A stretch of 64,000 bases of DNA from positions 372,001 through 436,000 of the forward strand of contig NZ_JADPQG010000004.1 of assembly GCF_015687175.1 (NCBI RefSeq), given 5' to 3'. Positions within the stretch are counted from its first letter, which is position 1. Each line of letters opens with the position of its first letter. This DNA is from Reinekea sp. G2M2-21. Its GTDB lineage: Bacteria > Pseudomonadota > Gammaproteobacteria > Pseudomonadales > Natronospirillaceae. The translations under genes were made by a program, and so were the position numbers. Under the pieces are notes generated by a model. It was given only the letters and a program-made list of their open reading frames with translations, was not told the DNA's origin and searched no databases. Below are positions 19,063 to 29,550 of the stretch, in pieces.

Positions 19063-20376
19063 TTAGCGTACGGTTTCATAAACCGGTGTAGGAGACGTGG
19101 GTGCGGAATCTGAAATTTCAAACGCCTCCAGTAAACGGGCTTTGACCTCGTCGTATTGTTTCTGTGACTGAACGTGAACCTGCAGCAATGGGCTGCCTTG
19201 TGTCACGGTTTCGCCCAGTTTGACGATCTGATCCAATCCCACTGCATGGTCGATCTGCTGATCTGCACGCGACCGGCCACCACCCAACTGCACCACGGCA
19301 AGACCGATTTCACGCGTATGAATCTTGCTGATGATGCCGGATGCCGGTGCCGGTAAGTCAATAACCAACGGTGCTTTGGGCAGGTAGGTGTCCATTTTTT
19401 CGACAAAATCTTCTGGACCACCCAAAGCTGTGACCATTTGCGAAAATTTAGTCAATGCCAGACCACTGTCCAAGGCTGTTTGCAGCTGCTGTCGGGCATC
19501 GGTTAAGTCGGTCGCCAGTTTCGCGGAACACAGCATTTCTGCGCATAAGGCCATCGTGACTTCGTGTAGGGCTTCGTCTCGGTATTCACCGGTCAAATAG
19601 CGCACCGCTTCGCGAACTTCCACGGCATTACCTGCGGAACGCGCCAAGACCTGGTTCATATCGGTCAGCAGGGCGGTTGTTTGGGTGCCGGCACCATTGG
19701 CGACCTGCACAATGCTTTCGGCCAGGGCCTTACTGTCTTCATAGGTGGGCATGAAGGCGCCATCACCCACTTTGACGTCCATGACCAAGGCGTCGAGACC
19801 TGCGGCCAGTTTTTTAGACAAGATGGAGGCGGTAATCAGGTCAATGCTTTCAACGGTGGCTGTGACATCCCGAATGCCATAGAACCGCTTATCAGCAGGC
19901 GCCAGGTTGCCGGTTTGTCCAATAATGGCCACACCGATGTCTTTAACGATTTTCTTAAACAATTCTGGTGATGGATAGGGGTCATAGCCGGGGATGCTTT
20001 CGAACTTGTCGAGCGTGCCGCCGGTGTGGCCCAGGCCACGACCGGAAATCATCGGTACAAATGCACCACAGGCGGCCACCATAGGACCCAACATCAGGCT
20101 GACGACATCGCCGACACCGCCTGTACTGTGTTTATCTACGACCGGACCGTCGAGGTCTGACCAGGTCATTACGGTACCCGAGTCACGCATGGCCAGTGTC
20201 AGAGCAACGCGTTCATCGATGCTCATACCCTTGAAAAAAATAGCCATCGCAAAGGCGCCGATTTGGCCTTCAGTGACCGAATTGTCGTATATACCCTGTA
20301 CGAACCATTGTATTTCGGCCGTTGACAGTACCAGCCCATTGCGTTTCTTGCGGATAATTTCTTGTGGCAAAAACAT
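19063..20376 (-). CDS. deoA: Thymidine phosphorylase
   Basis: Cleaves thymidine and deoxyuridine with phosphate to give base and deoxyribose-1-phosphate. The 437-residue enzyme shows the phosphate-binding [20 protein letters not shown] motif and [20 protein letters not shown], both diagnostic of the nucleoside phosphorylase type II family, plus the C-terminal pyrimidine-phosphorylase domain. AAGG lies eight bases before the ATG. It follows deoC by 21 bases and precedes deoB by 16. Confidence 0.96.
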   Translation of the reverse strand: MFLPQEIIRKKRNGLVLSTAEIQWFVQGIYDNSVTEGQIGAFAMAIFFKGMSIDERVALTLAMRDSGTVMTWSDLDGPVVDKHSTGGVGDVVSLMLGPMVAACGAFVPMISGRGLGHTGGTLDKFESIPGYDPYPSPELFKKIVKDIGVAIIGQTGNLAPADKRFYGIRDVTATVESIDLITASILSKKLAAGLDALVMDVKVGDGAFMPTYEDSKALAESIVQVANGAGTQTTALLTDMNQVLARSAGNAVEVREAVRYLTGEYRDEALHEVTMALCAEMLCSAKLATDLTDARQQLQTALDSGLALTKFSQMVTALGGPEDFVEKMDTYLPKAPLVIDLPAPASGIISKIHTREIGLAVVQLGGGRSRADQQIDHAVGLDQIVKLGETVTQGSPLLQVHVQSQKQYDEVKARLLEAFEISDSAPTSPTPVYETVR

Positions 20377-20397
20377 ATTGTTGTCCTTATTAGTGGC

Positions 20398-21171
20398 TTA
20401 GTATTGGCCGCCGTTGCTGGATTCAGAGCCGTGGCCCAATGCTGCCAGTAAATTATTCAATAAACTGCTGGCGCCGAAGCGGAAATGGTCGGTGTTGACC
20501 CAGTCTTCACCCATGATGGTGCGCGCGATATCCAGATACAGTGCCGCATCTTCTGCGTTGCGGACGCCACCCGCCGCCTTGAAACCAACGTCTTTACCGC
20601 TGTCTTTAATTGCGCTTAACATGATGCGGGCGGCTTCTGGCGTCGCGTTAACCGGTACTTTACCGGTACTGGTTTTAATAAAATCGGCACCAGCGGCGAT
20701 CGAGATATCAGACGCTTGTCTAATCAACTCGTCACTGTTTAATTCACCGCTTTCGATAATCACTTTCAGTAGAACGGCATCGCCACAGGCTTGCTTGCAT
20801 TGGGCCACAAGATCGTGTCCGGTTGTTGTATCACCGTCCATCAGTGCCCGATACGGAAATACGACGTCTACCTCATGGGCGCCTTCGGCAACAGCCGATT
20901 TGGTTTCCGCAACGGCGCGGTCAATATCGGTAGAGCCATGCGGGAAGTTTGTTACGGTCGCCACTTTTACGCCATGCAGGCCTAATTGTGCCAGAGCTTT
21001 GCGAGCTGTACTGATAAACGCAGGATAAACGCATACTGCAGCAGGCGAACCTTCAGGGGTATTTGCCTGAGCGCACAGTTGGCTGATGACTGCGGCTGTA
21101 TCATCCTCATTGAGAGATGTCAGATCCATTAGAGACAATGCCAGGCGGGCTTCTTCTTGTAACTTTGTCAT
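20398..21171 (-). CDS. deoC: Deoxyribose-phosphate aldolase
   Basis: Cleaves 2-deoxyribose-5-phosphate to glyceraldehyde-3-phosphate and acetaldehyde. The 257-residue class I aldolase carries the Schiff-base lysine in [10 protein letters not shown] and the second active-site lysine in [11 protein letters not shown]; the substrate Asp is in LMDLTSL. It is the first gene of deoCAB, so the operon promoter must lie within the 55 bases upstream or within the 3' end of cheX. The purine nucleoside phosphorylase gene deoD, often present in this operon, is absent here. Confidence 0.95.
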   Translation of the reverse strand: MTKLQEEARLALSLMDLTSLNEDDTAAVISQLCAQANTPEGSPAAVCVYPAFISTARKALAQLGLHGVKVATVTNFPHGSTDIDRAVAETKSAVAEGAHEVDVVFPYRALMDGDTTTGHDLVAQCKQACGDAVLLKVIIESGELNSDELIRQASDISIAAGADFIKTSTGKVPVNATPEAARIMLSAIKDSGKDVGFKAAGGVRNAEDAALYLDIARTIMGEDWVNTDHFRFGASSLLNNLLAALGHGSESSNGGQY

Positions 21172-21226
21172 ATTCTTGTCCGTTAGGTCAGTTTTTTCAG
21201 TATTCTAGGGGCTTACCATATTTAAC

Positions 21227-21691
21227 TCAATGATTTAAGCAGACTTCGATGAACATTTCGCCGTCACCGAGTCGTAACGGAAGCGTAATTACAGGCCCTG
21301 GGCCCTGATGCTGGATTTCATGTTGCTGACCGGTCAACAGTTTCGGGCGTGACAGACTGAATTGATAGCCCTTTTCGGCAAGACGTCTTTTGGCGCCGCC
21401 ACATACCATATTGGTGATTTCCCCGACCAGGTCGACCGTTGAATCGTCCAACTCGCTCAGGTTTTCACCAAGCATACGCTCATAAATCAGCAGAAGAGCT
21501 GCTTTACTGAACGAAATGGCTAACGAGCCAATGTACAGAGGTCCATTCAGTTCTATATAGCCGGTGACTTCACCCTGCGCGATTTTGCCATGCTTCAGTG
21601 CAGGCGCACCTATAACCGCGGTTAACTGGGCCATGCTGTTGGTCACATCCAACGTGGCTTCCAGAAACGGGTTGATAATACCAACATCCAT
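21227..21691 (-). CDS. CheX-like chemotaxis phosphatase
   Basis: A 154-residue CheC/CheX family protein. After NPFLEATLDVTNSMAQL comes the characteristic E-x-x-N helix, visible as LVGEITNMVCGGAKRRLAEKG (in parts), where Glu and Asn attack phospho-CheY. It would dephosphorylate CheY or a CheY-like receiver in the cytoplasm. ATG 21691 is used; a TTG at 21700 would add three residues. The next gene upstream, divergent by about 120 bases, encodes a degenerate sensor kinase. It may share a transcript with deoCAB only by read-through. Confidence 0.85.
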   Translation of the reverse strand: MDVGIINPFLEATLDVTNSMAQLTAVIGAPALKHGKIAQGEVTGYIELNGPLYIGSLAISFSKAALLLIYERMLGENLSELDDSTVDLVGEITNMVCGGAKRRLAEKGYQFSLSRPKLLTGQQHEIQHQGPGPVITLPLRLGDGEMFIEVCLNH

Positions 21692-21810
21692 AATTTTCAA
21701 AGTTTCGATGAGTTACTGCTAAAGTTAGTTTAAATCTGGCAAAATGCCGGGTTCAAACATCGATTGATTTCAGCTCAATCCGAGCTATTTTTTTTTGTGG
21801 AGAATATTGG

Positions 21811-22818
21811 GTGAATTACCGGTCCCGGTTAAAACAGTATGTGGTGGTCAGTGTCGTACTTTGGTTGTTGGCTTTGAGTCTGGTGGGTTATTTGACTTTC
21901 CAAAGTCTAATGTTGCCGTTGTGGGTTGGCTTAATAGTATTGTTAGTTGCAGCAGCGGCCGTGAGCCTGATGGCCATCAATCAATCGCAACTCCATGTGG
22001 CAGAAGTGAATAAACAACACAGTCGGACCAAACGTTTGGTACAGGAACATCAACTGAAAATTGATCGTTTCGAATATGACGCGAAAAAATCCGGTGAGAT
22101 TCGACGGATCGTGTTGAATTCGACACAGGAGAAAGACCATTCGTTACGCAATATGGCGCAGGCACTGGACCACGTGATGAATGAAATTGTTGAACTGACG
22201 GAAAACACAGACGAGGAAGCACTCGGGCTTATCCGAACCCGTGCCGAAGGCATGAAGCGATATGCCGCTGATTTACAAGCGCTGGCGAAACTGGAATTAA
22301 AATCCGAAATTCCGGTTCGAGATGAACTCGATTTCATTAAGGAATTGAACACCTTGAGTGAAGGTTGGTCGGCTCTTGCCAAAATGCGTAAAATAAAAAT
22401 CAAGTTGGACAACCCGGAAGATCAGATTCCCTTGTATTCTGATCTGAATTGGATTGACAATCTGTTAAGCCGTGTCGTTCAAGCATTGCTGCGCATGAAC
22501 GAAAACACGGTGCTGCATTTGCATTTGATCGGATATTTGGATGCCGAAATGGGGGATGCGTTACGCATTGGTTTCAGCATTGATGGCCGTCAGTTTTCGG
22601 AACAACAACTTAAGCATCTGATGACCGAATATGTGTCTATTATCGAAGATGGGCAGGAAGTCGGTCCTGGTTTGTCTTTCGTAGTCGCTCGGCGTATGGC
22701 TCAAATGCTGAATGGCACGATTGATATTGATAACAGCGCCCGGGGTGTTGAAGTGCTGGTGGTACTGCCGAGAAACCCAGAAGAGGCGGATCGACATGAC
22801 GAGATGACCTATAACTGA
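21811..22818 (+). CDS. Degenerate membrane histidine kinase-like protein
   Basis: A 335-residue protein with two N-terminal membrane helices (residues ~10-30 and ~36-56), a coiled-coil segment, a HisKA-like helix pair and a HATPase-like C-terminus. The H-box reads DHSLRNMAQAL in place of HE-L-R-T-P-L, so the His is kept but the adjacent acidic residue is Ser. The N-box (NLLSRVVQA) has lost the Mg-binding Asn, and the G1 box appears only as SIDGRQFSE. The G2-like GLSFVVARRMAQMLNGTI is recognisable. Catalysis looks unlikely; a scaffold or sensor role is more plausible. It starts with GTG behind GGAG and ends in a bidirectional terminator. Confidence 0.72.
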   Translation: MNYRSRLKQYVVVSVVLWLLALSLVGYLTFQSLMLPLWVGLIVLLVAAAAVSLMAINQSQLHVAEVNKQHSRTKRLVQEHQLKIDRFEYDAKKSGEIRRIVLNSTQEKDHSLRNMAQALDHVMNEIVELTENTDEEALGLIRTRAEGMKRYAADLQALAKLELKSEIPVRDELDFIKELNTLSEGWSALAKMRKIKIKLDNPEDQIPLYSDLNWIDNLLSRVVQALLRMNENTVLHLHLIGYLDAEMGDALRIGFSIDGRQFSEQQLKHLMTEYVSIIEDGQEVGPGLSFVVARRMAQMLNGTIDIDNSARGVEVLVVLPRNPEEADRHDEMTYN

Positions 22819-22873
22819 CGCTGGCAACTTATCTGGCGAGCGTCAAAACTCGTCATTTATTAGCGCAATAATT

Positions 22874-22902
22874 AAAAAAAGCCCCTGAAAAGGGGCTTTT
22901 TT
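22874..22902. terminator. Bidirectional intrinsic terminator
   Basis: A-tract, GCCCCT-GAAA-AGGGGC stem-loop, then six T residues. It sits between the convergent kinase-like gene and the M16 protease and serves both strands. Confidence 0.92.
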
Positions 22903-22906
22903 AGCT

Positions 22907-25840
22907 TTAATCCGCGACCTTAACGGCCTTCAGATTGTTGAAGGTTGGTGTTATCCACTTGATCTCCTTCGGCCAATTTTTTGGCGTGTCGATTGGGTAA
23001 AAACCGATAATGTTTTCTTCGTGTTCACTGTAATCTTCGCCCATTCCCTTTCCTATTTGATGAATTGTCAGTGAATGACGTTCGTCTCCAAGAATGCGAT
23101 TGTTATAAAACCGCCTGAAACCATCCAGACTGATTTTATCGACCTCATTGGCGATCCGTAATCGGGTATTAAAATGACTGTTGTTTTCCAAAATGTTACT
23201 CCAGTAACGGCTGCTCAACTCGAACAGGTTTTTATCCGGTTCCGTTAATGTGGTTACCAGTCCCTGCTTGTACGCCTCAAATGTGGGTTCGTTCATGTCC
23301 GAAATCGCTTGGGCGTATCGACTGAGGAATCGATCAGAGTAAAGTTGCAACAAAGCGGGGTCTGTTGTTGGTGATTGCACATACAGAATCAGCCCGGGCA
23401 TGCCATCCATCGGATAAGCACGAGCCAGGACGATATAACCTAACTGTTCTTTGGTACGCAATTCGGCAAAGTAGGGCGCACTCATCGCTTCAGCCAATAA
23501 AGCGTAAAGTGCACGCTCGCGTAAGCTTGAATTCAGACCCTGGTGAAATTGCAGGAACGCAGAGTCCGCATGATCAATATTCATCCGGTCTATGTAATTC
23601 TTATTGTCGATCTTGGCAATCTTGCGATAGGCCGACTGAGTTCCCTGTTGTGGGATGACGGCATCGACTCTATCCGCCAGCGTTTTGGCCTGAGCTTCGA
23701 GCATGTTGCCGTGGATTAACATGGTCAGCTTGGCGTTGGTCAGTAACCCCGTTCGCACGTCCAGCAGCTGTTGCGCGTTGAGCTTTTCCACGGCTTTGAT
23801 TTGGTCACTCAAACTGAAACTATTGGACACCATCCATTCGTTTACGCGGCGGATGACCTGATTGATGACTGGGTCTTCACTGCCATTGCGTAACCGTCGC
23901 AAATATTCTTCCCGCTTAATGGCGAAACGTTCCGGTTCAATGCGGTGCTCAACCAGTTCCAGGATCAGTGTATCCAATAGGAGCCCCAGTTTGTTCTGAT
24001 ACCCATACAGGCGAATTTGAACGCCCCGATCCGTCAGACTGATGCCATAGCCGGAACCGGCTAATCCGGCTTGGTAGCGAACTTCATTCAAGGCATCGTT
24101 AACCAATTCTATGTACAGGTTCAACGCAACGGCATTGGCAACCGATTCATTGCCGATGTTGGATTCTAACAACAGGTTGATGTCCGTCTTTGGTGTTTTG
24201 AATTCATCGTCCTGTTCGAACCAAACAACTCGATTGTCCCCGGTGGCGACTAATTGTGGGTTGTACTTGTATAGAATCGACTCTTCACGTTCGAGCGGTT
24301 GAACGGTCAGCTCTGTTGGTACAAAAGGGTTAGGTTCCGGTAATTTTAACTCTGCTGTTTGGGATGGGTTGCGCCAGCTCGCGACGGCGTTTCCAGTTAA
24401 GGCAGAAGTTGTGTATGGGGTATTGTAGTATTCACTTTCCTGCTTGGTTTTGGCATCCGGATGGACCAAAACAACCAGGGCGTTGTCGGGTTTCAACTGT
24501 GCCAAAATCTGCTGAATAGGGTCCGCCTGAAACTCCCCTAAATGATAAGGGCCAGACAAAATTTGCTGAGCAGGGTAATAGCGCAAGCGTTCAGCCAGTC
24601 TTACAGCAGTCGATGCTGGTGCGACTTTTTCGGCGAATTGGAAAGAGATCTGATTGATGTTTTTTTGTTCTTCGAATATCCACGGTTGTACGCCTTCGGT
24701 GCTAATCAGTTCTATCTCGCTGAATAGGAGTTCTGCAACGGCTTGCCAGTTTTTCAGTCCGTCAGGGGTTAATTCGATCTGAATATCAAAGGTTGTATTA
24801 GAGTGTGTCACTTCGCTGCCGCCTGCCATCAGATTCTCAGCCCAACCTTTTTCTTTCAGTACCGACAGTAAGGAGCCTGTCGACTCATGACCGAGCAAAT
24901 GTCTAACATATTGGTGGGGTTTTAAGTCGAGTTGATCAGCTGTTCCGGATATTGGGAAACGGAACTCCAAACGGCGCATTTCACGACGTGGTTTTATTTC
25001 GACCAGCATCGGTAGGGTGTTCGAATCAAATATCGGTTGCAGATAGCGCTGTTCATCGGAGTCAACATCTCGAATACCCGAGAAATAGGTTTCCACCATC
25101 GCTTCCAGTGTTGCGATATCCTGTGGACCGACAAGCGCGACGGACATGTTTCCGGCCACATAATATTGGCGGAAAAAAGCCTGTAAACGATCCCGAATAT
25201 CGGGAGCGTTTAACGTGACCAGGTTACCGATGGCCAGTTTCGAGGCTGGGTGTTGGGCTGACACCAGTTCGCGGATGACATCTTCGATACGACGCTCGTC
25301 ATTCTGCAGCGACGCGGAATACTCAGAATGCACCGCGTTCTGCTCACGTTCCGAAAATTCAGGGTCAAATAAAGGGGCAATAAAGAATTGTGAAAAACGA
25401 TCCAGCGCCGGTTCCAACTGATCCGCATTAATATCGAAATAGTAGAGCGTGTTCTCGTTGCTGGTATAGGCGTTATCGCTGCCACCGTTCTGTTCGATGA
25501 AGGTTTGGTAACCGTCGACTTCCGGGTACTTCTCCGTGCCCAGAAACAGCATGTGTTCAAGAAAATGCGCCATCCCCTGCACGTCCGTCGGATTTGCCCA
25601 AGAACCGGTAAATACATTTAATGCCGCCGCAGACTTATCGGAACTCGGGTCGGAAACCAAAACGGCTTTCAGGCCATTCTTCAGGGTAACGGTTTTAAAG
25701 ACACGTTGTTCGAAGTTGCTGATGTCAATGTTCGATGGGTTTACCTCTGGTTTTTGTTTGCTGTTTAACCAGTAGCTGCCCGCACCCAGGGCAGTAGCGA
25801 CCAAAATGACCACTAAGGCGAGCGTTACGCCTCGTTTCAT
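22907..25840 (-). CDS. Pitrilysin-type M16 zinc protease (insulinase family)
   Basis: A 977-residue exported protease. It starts with a signal peptide or anchor (MKRGVTLALVVILVATALGA). The inverted zinc motif is intact as MAHFLEHMLFLGTEKYPE, with the downstream Glu in the ENAVHSE region. Four M16 half-domains follow, as in E. coli protease III (pitrilysin, 962 residues) and insulysin. It would degrade small peptides in the periplasm. GAGG precedes the ATG at eight bases. It is monocistronic, divergent from the CnoX-like gene, and separated from the kinase by a terminator. Confidence 0.92.
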   Translation of the reverse strand: MKRGVTLALVVILVATALGAGSYWLNSKQKPEVNPSNIDISNFEQRVFKTVTLKNGLKAVLVSDPSSDKSAAALNVFTGSWANPTDVQGMAHFLEHMLFLGTEKYPEVDGYQTFIEQNGGSDNAYTSNENTLYYFDINADQLEPALDRFSQFFIAPLFDPEFSEREQNAVHSEYSASLQNDERRIEDVIRELVSAQHPASKLAIGNLVTLNAPDIRDRLQAFFRQYYVAGNMSVALVGPQDIATLEAMVETYFSGIRDVDSDEQRYLQPIFDSNTLPMLVEIKPRREMRRLEFRFPISGTADQLDLKPHQYVRHLLGHESTGSLLSVLKEKGWAENLMAGGSEVTHSNTTFDIQIELTPDGLKNWQAVAELLFSEIELISTEGVQPWIFEEQKNINQISFQFAEKVAPASTAVRLAERLRYYPAQQILSGPYHLGEFQADPIQQILAQLKPDNALVVLVHPDAKTKQESEYYNTPYTTSALTGNAVASWRNPSQTAELKLPEPNPFVPTELTVQPLEREESILYKYNPQLVATGDNRVVWFEQDDEFKTPKTDINLLLESNIGNESVANAVALNLYIELVNDALNEVRYQAGLAGSGYGISLTDRGVQIRLYGYQNKLGLLLDTLILELVEHRIEPERFAIKREEYLRRLRNGSEDPVINQVIRRVNEWMVSNSFSLSDQIKAVEKLNAQQLLDVRTGLLTNAKLTMLIHGNMLEAQAKTLADRVDAVIPQQGTQSAYRKIAKIDNKNYIDRMNIDHADSAFLQFHQGLNSSLRERALYALLAEAMSAPYFAELRTKEQLGYIVLARAYPMDGMPGLILYVQSPTTDPALLQLYSDRFLSRYAQAISDMNEPTFEAYKQGLVTTLTEPDKNLFELSSRYWSNILENNSHFNTRLRIANEVDKISLDGFRRFYNNRILGDERHSLTIHQIGKGMGEDYSEHEENIIGFYPIDTPKNWPKEIKWITPTFNNLKAVKVAD

Positions 25841-26004
25841 AGCTGAATCCTCGAAAATGTATCTTATTGAAAAACGGCTAGTTTACCGAGGGTGGGGTAG
25901 TTACACCAGCCAGAAGCACTTCCTCGCTGTATGCTACGGCGGTTATGGCTGGAGATTTACAAAATTGGCCTTATAGTGGTGGCAAAGAATGTATTGAGGT
26001 ATCT

Positions 26005-26871
26005 ATGCAACAGCCATCCGTGAATATTGTAGACGTCACCGAAGCTAATTTTCAGCAGGTGATGGTCGAGGAATCCTCTCAACGCCTAGTCTTGTTGGAT
26101 TTCTGGGCTGATTGGTGCGCACCCTGCAAAGCGCTGACTCCGGTATTGGAAAAACTAGCCCATGAGTTCAATGGTCAAATTCTACTGGCAAAAATTAACG
26201 CAGATGAACAACAGAATATTGTGGCGCAATTCGGAATTCGCAGTTTACCTACCGTAGCCATTGTTAAGAATGGTCAACCAATTGATGCCTTTCAGGGGGC
26301 AGAACCCGAAAGTGCTATTCGTGAACGCTTACAGCAACACTTGCCAGCACCCTGGGAAGCTGGTGTACGCGAAGCACAGGCGCTAGCCGCTGAACAGAAG
26401 TTTGACGAGGCGCTGGTTCTGTTGCGTGAGGCGTATACTGTGAGTGGTGAATTGTATGAGATTGGCCTGATGATGGCCGATTGTTATCTGCATCTGAAGC
26501 GCGTGAAAGACGCCGAGGTCCTGCTGCAGAGCGCTACCATGGAGCAGCAGCTGCACCCACACTACAAGGAGCTGATGTCTCGATTGGAGCTGATGTTGGA
26601 AGCGGCAGATACGCCAGCCATTCTGGAGTTGCAGGCAAAGTTGGCTGATGATCCGGATAATCTCGAACTGAAATACGAGTTGTCCATTCAACTGAGTCAG
26701 GCTGAGCGAATTGAAGAGTCACTGCAAACTATTCTGGAAGTTTTGCAGCGAGATAAAAATTATAAAGAAGGCGCTGCCCGGAAAACCATGCTGGATATAA
26801 TCAGCAGCTTAGGCAAGGGCGACCCTCTAGCCGCTAAATATCAACGGAAATTGTTTACGTTGTTGTACTAA
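26005..26871 (+). CDS. cnoX: Thioredoxin-TPR chaperedoxin, CnoX/YbbN-like
   Basis: A 288-residue protein with an N-terminal thioredoxin domain (residues ~5-110) and a C-terminal TPR-like helical half. CnoX binds oxidatively modified proteins and hands them to chaperones. Here the active site is WCAPCKA, a full CXXC, in contrast to the SXXC-type site of the E. coli protein, so this form may also reduce disulfides. The ATG at 26005 follows GAGGT and gives the typical family length; a longer frame beginning at 25945 adds 20 residues without homology. Confidence 0.88.
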   Translation: MQQPSVNIVDVTEANFQQVMVEESSQRLVLLDFWADWCAPCKALTPVLEKLAHEFNGQILLAKINADEQQNIVAQFGIRSLPTVAIVKNGQPIDAFQGAEPESAIRERLQQHLPAPWEAGVREAQALAAEQKFDEALVLLREAYTVSGELYEIGLMMADCYLHLKRVKDAEVLLQSATMEQQLHPHYKELMSRLELMLEAADTPAILELQAKLADDPDNLELKYELSIQLSQAERIEESLQTILEVLQRDKNYKEGAARKTMLDIISSLGKGDPLAAKYQRKLFTLLY

Positions 26872-26894
26872 CAGTCAGTCATGTCAGTGTGATT

Positions 26895-26919
26895 GGGCGA
26901 CCTATTGGTCGCCCTTTTT
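26895..26919 (+). terminator. Intrinsic terminator after cnoX
   Basis: Perfect 8-bp stem GGGCGACC/GGTCGCCC, 4-nt loop TATT, and five T residues. It ends five bases before the stop of the convergent iorB gene. Confidence 0.9.
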
Positions 26920-26923
26920 CGTA

Positions 26924-29062
26924 TCAGGTATTTACACGCGTACCGATTGAGTAGCCAGCTTTCCGGATCGGCAAACTGCGAATTCGCTCGCCGGTGGCGG
27001 CAAAGATAGCGTTCGTCAGCGCTGGCGCAATGGGGGGGGTCGCGGGCTCACCAACGCCGCCAGGAGCGTCACCGCTGGGCAGAAGTTTGACCACAATATT
27101 GGGCGTTTGATACATCCTGAGCATCGGATAAGTGTCAAAATTTTTCTGTACGTTTTCCCCGTTTTTGAAATTAATCTCCCCTTCCGCTGCGGCAACCAGT
27201 CCGAAAATCATGCCGCCTTCCATTTGCGCTTCAACGGTATCCGGATTCACGACAATGCCGCTATCTATCACAATGGTGACTTTGTGTAATGTAATCACTT
27301 TATTGTCATCAATCGTCAGATCAACGACCTGTGCAACGTAGGAGCCAAATGATTTGTGAAATGCCACACCTTGATGGACGTTGCTTCGACCCCAGTTCGC
27401 CAAATCAGCCGCGGTGCTTAACACTTTTTTTGCTCGCTCATCGTGCATGGTATTAAGACGGTACTGCACGGGGTCCTGTCCAGCAAGATGCGCCAGTTCG
27501 TCGATGACGCTTTCGGTGAAAAACGCGGAATAGCTGTTTCCGACACTGCGCCAGAATCCCACCGGGACGGGCAACTTTGATTTCAGATACTCAAAATCCG
27601 GTTCAAGCACGTAAGGAACTTCCTTCATTCCCTCTACCGCAACCGGGTCATCGATGATTCGGGTAAACGGGACCCAGCTGATAAAACCGGGCGCAAAGAG
27701 TTTAAAGATGCGCTCGAAAATTGAAGGGCTGGCCAACTGATTATGCCAGGCAATCGGCAAACCTTTTTCGTCAACACCGATTCGGTACCGCGTGAGTGCG
27801 GTGGGTCGGTAGAAGTCGTTGCTGGTATCTTCTTCGCGGGACCAAACCAGCTTGATGGGTTTGCCGGTAGCCTGGGCGATTTCGATGGTCTCCGCAACGA
27901 AATCGATTTCACCCCGTCGGCCGAAGCCACCACCCAAGTAGGTCAGATGCACATGTATCTGTTCTTGTTTGAGATCGGTCAGTTTTTCTGCAATCTGACC
28001 CGTGAGCGATTGTGATTGGCTGGGCACCCAGATGTCGCATCGATCTTCAGTTAGCTTTACCGTGCAATTCATTGGCTCCAGCGTTGAGTGGGCCAGATAG
28101 GGCACTTCATATTCGAAGTCGTGTGTTTTTGCGGCGCCTTTGATGGTCGGCAAGGGTTCATCATCAAGTTGTTGCACCAAATGCGCTTTGACCGCAGCAT
28201 CGTCCAGATCGATTTCGCCGCCGGCAAAGGTTGCCTTCAGCGCCGCAATCCCCATTTTGGCGTGCCAATACGTATCAGCAACGACCGCAATTGCATGTTC
28301 GAGTAACACAACGTCTTCAACGCCTTTAATGGCCAGCGCGGCCTGCTTATCGAATGTGTCGACAGTTGCGTTCAGGACGGGTGCGTGCTGAATGGTTGCT
28401 ACCTTGAGCCCGTCGAAATTCACGTCAATACCGAATTCAGCACTGCCTTCGGTTTTTGGTGGCGTGTCCATTCGTGGTACTGACTTGCCAATGAGCTGAT
28501 GCTCGCTTAGGGGCTTTAAGCTGACGTCTTCGGGTGCATCCAATGCCGACGCTTCAGTGACGAGTTCGCCAAACGAAAGTCGTTCACCGTTGGCATTGAA
28601 AACATAACCATTGTCGATGCGTAGGGCTGAAGGATCAGTATTCCAACGGTTGGCTGCAGCTTGCAAAAACATGTGCCGGGCCGTTGCACCTACTTTGCGT
28701 AGTGGTTTCCAATAGCCGGAAATCGTCGTTGATCCACCAGTCATTTGCATACGGAAAGTGGGATTGTTGAATGCCTTATTCCACGGTGCTGTTTTTACGC
28801 TGATATTTTGCCAATCGCAGCCGAGCTCTTCAGAAATCAGCATTGCGCAGGACGTATTTACACCTTGACCCATCTCCGCTGCCGGTACCGTGATCTGGAT
28901 GTGGTTGTCGCTGGCGACGCTGAGCCAAAGCTGGTTGTCGATGGTTTCAGACTCGCCGGGTTGTACGATCACCTGACCATTGGAGCTGCAGCCAATCAAC
29001 AGTGATACCCCTGTTAGCGCCGCGGATGACTGCAAAAATTGGCGTCGGGAAAGCGTGTTCAT
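26924..29062 (-). CDS. iorB: Isoquinoline 1-oxidoreductase beta-like molybdopterin subunit
   Basis: A 712-residue xanthine-dehydrogenase-family molybdenum subunit. It begins with a Tat signal, [14 protein letters not shown], followed by LLIGC, which resembles a lipobox, so it may be a Tat-exported lipoprotein. MPT-cytosine-dinucleotide binding motifs include [15 protein letters not shown] and [18 protein letters not shown]. The family hydroxylates aldehydes or N-heterocycles in the periplasm. The ATG at 29062 overlaps the iorA stop (ATGA). The last gene of mocA-iorA-iorB; the true substrate is unknown. Confidence 0.9.
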   Translation of the reverse strand: MNTLSRRQFLQSSAALTGVSLLIGCSSNGQVIVQPGESETIDNQLWLSVASDNHIQITVPAAEMGQGVNTSCAMLISEELGCDWQNISVKTAPWNKAFNNPTFRMQMTGGSTTISGYWKPLRKVGATARHMFLQAAANRWNTDPSALRIDNGYVFNANGERLSFGELVTEASALDAPEDVSLKPLSEHQLIGKSVPRMDTPPKTEGSAEFGIDVNFDGLKVATIQHAPVLNATVDTFDKQAALAIKGVEDVVLLEHAIAVVADTYWHAKMGIAALKATFAGGEIDLDDAAVKAHLVQQLDDEPLPTIKGAAKTHDFEYEVPYLAHSTLEPMNCTVKLTEDRCDIWVPSQSQSLTGQIAEKLTDLKQEQIHVHLTYLGGGFGRRGEIDFVAETIEIAQATGKPIKLVWSREEDTSNDFYRPTALTRYRIGVDEKGLPIAWHNQLASPSIFERIFKLFAPGFISWVPFTRIIDDPVAVEGMKEVPYVLEPDFEYLKSKLPVPVGFWRSVGNSYSAFFTESVIDELAHLAGQDPVQYRLNTMHDERAKKVLSTAADLANWGRSNVHQGVAFHKSFGSYVAQVVDLTIDDNKVITLHKVTIVIDSGIVVNPDTVEAQMEGGMIFGLVAAAEGEINFKNGENVQKNFDTYPMLRMYQTPNIVVKLLPSGDAPGGVGEPATPPIAPALTNAIFAATGERIRSLPIRKAGYSIGTRVNT

Positions 29063-29550
29063 ACGTTGGCTCCTTTTGTCTCCAGATTTGCTGCCGCGTT
29101 GTTCCACAATTCAGACGCGCGATGCACTGCTTTGCGGATGCGCGGGTAGGTACCGCAACGACAGATGTTCATCATTTGAATGTTTATATCCTCATCGCTG
29201 GGATTTGGGTTTTGGCTCAATAAGCTCACCGCAGATAAAATCTGACCTGACTGGCAATAGCCACATTGGGGCACTTCGAGTTCCTGCCAAGCTTGTTGAA
29301 CGGGGTGATCGTTGGCTTCACTCAAGCCTTCGATGGTGGTTATATCCAGCCCTTCCGCCGCAGACACAGGAAACACACAGGTTCGCGTTGCCTGTCCGTT
29401 AATCAGCATGGTACAAGCGCCACACTGTGCGATACCGCAACCAAACTTGGTCCCGGTTAAGCCAAGATTCTCCCGGACCACCCAGAGCAAAGGTGTATCG
29501 GGTTCAACATCGACAGTCATGGTTTTACCATTCACGTTAAGTGAGATCAT
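29059..29550 (-). CDS. iorA: [2Fe-2S] subunit of the molybdo-oxidoreductase
   Basis: A 163-residue electron-transfer subunit with two [2Fe-2S] clusters. The plant-type ferredoxin cysteines are in [13 protein letters not shown] and the distal cysteine in TRTC. The second cluster uses [10 protein letters not shown] and [12 protein letters not shown]. There is no signal peptide, so it should ride with the Tat-exported large subunit. A good AGGAAGAG site precedes its ATG, which lies inside the 3' end of mocA (14-base overlap). Confidence 0.93.
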   Translation of the reverse strand: MISLNVNGKTMTVDVEPDTPLLWVVRENLGLTGTKFGCGIAQCGACTMLINGQATRTCVFPVSAAEGLDITTIEGLSEANDHPVQQAWQELEVPQCGYCQSGQILSAVSLLSQNPNPSDEDINIQMMNICRCGTYPRIRKAVHRASELWNNAAANLETKGANV

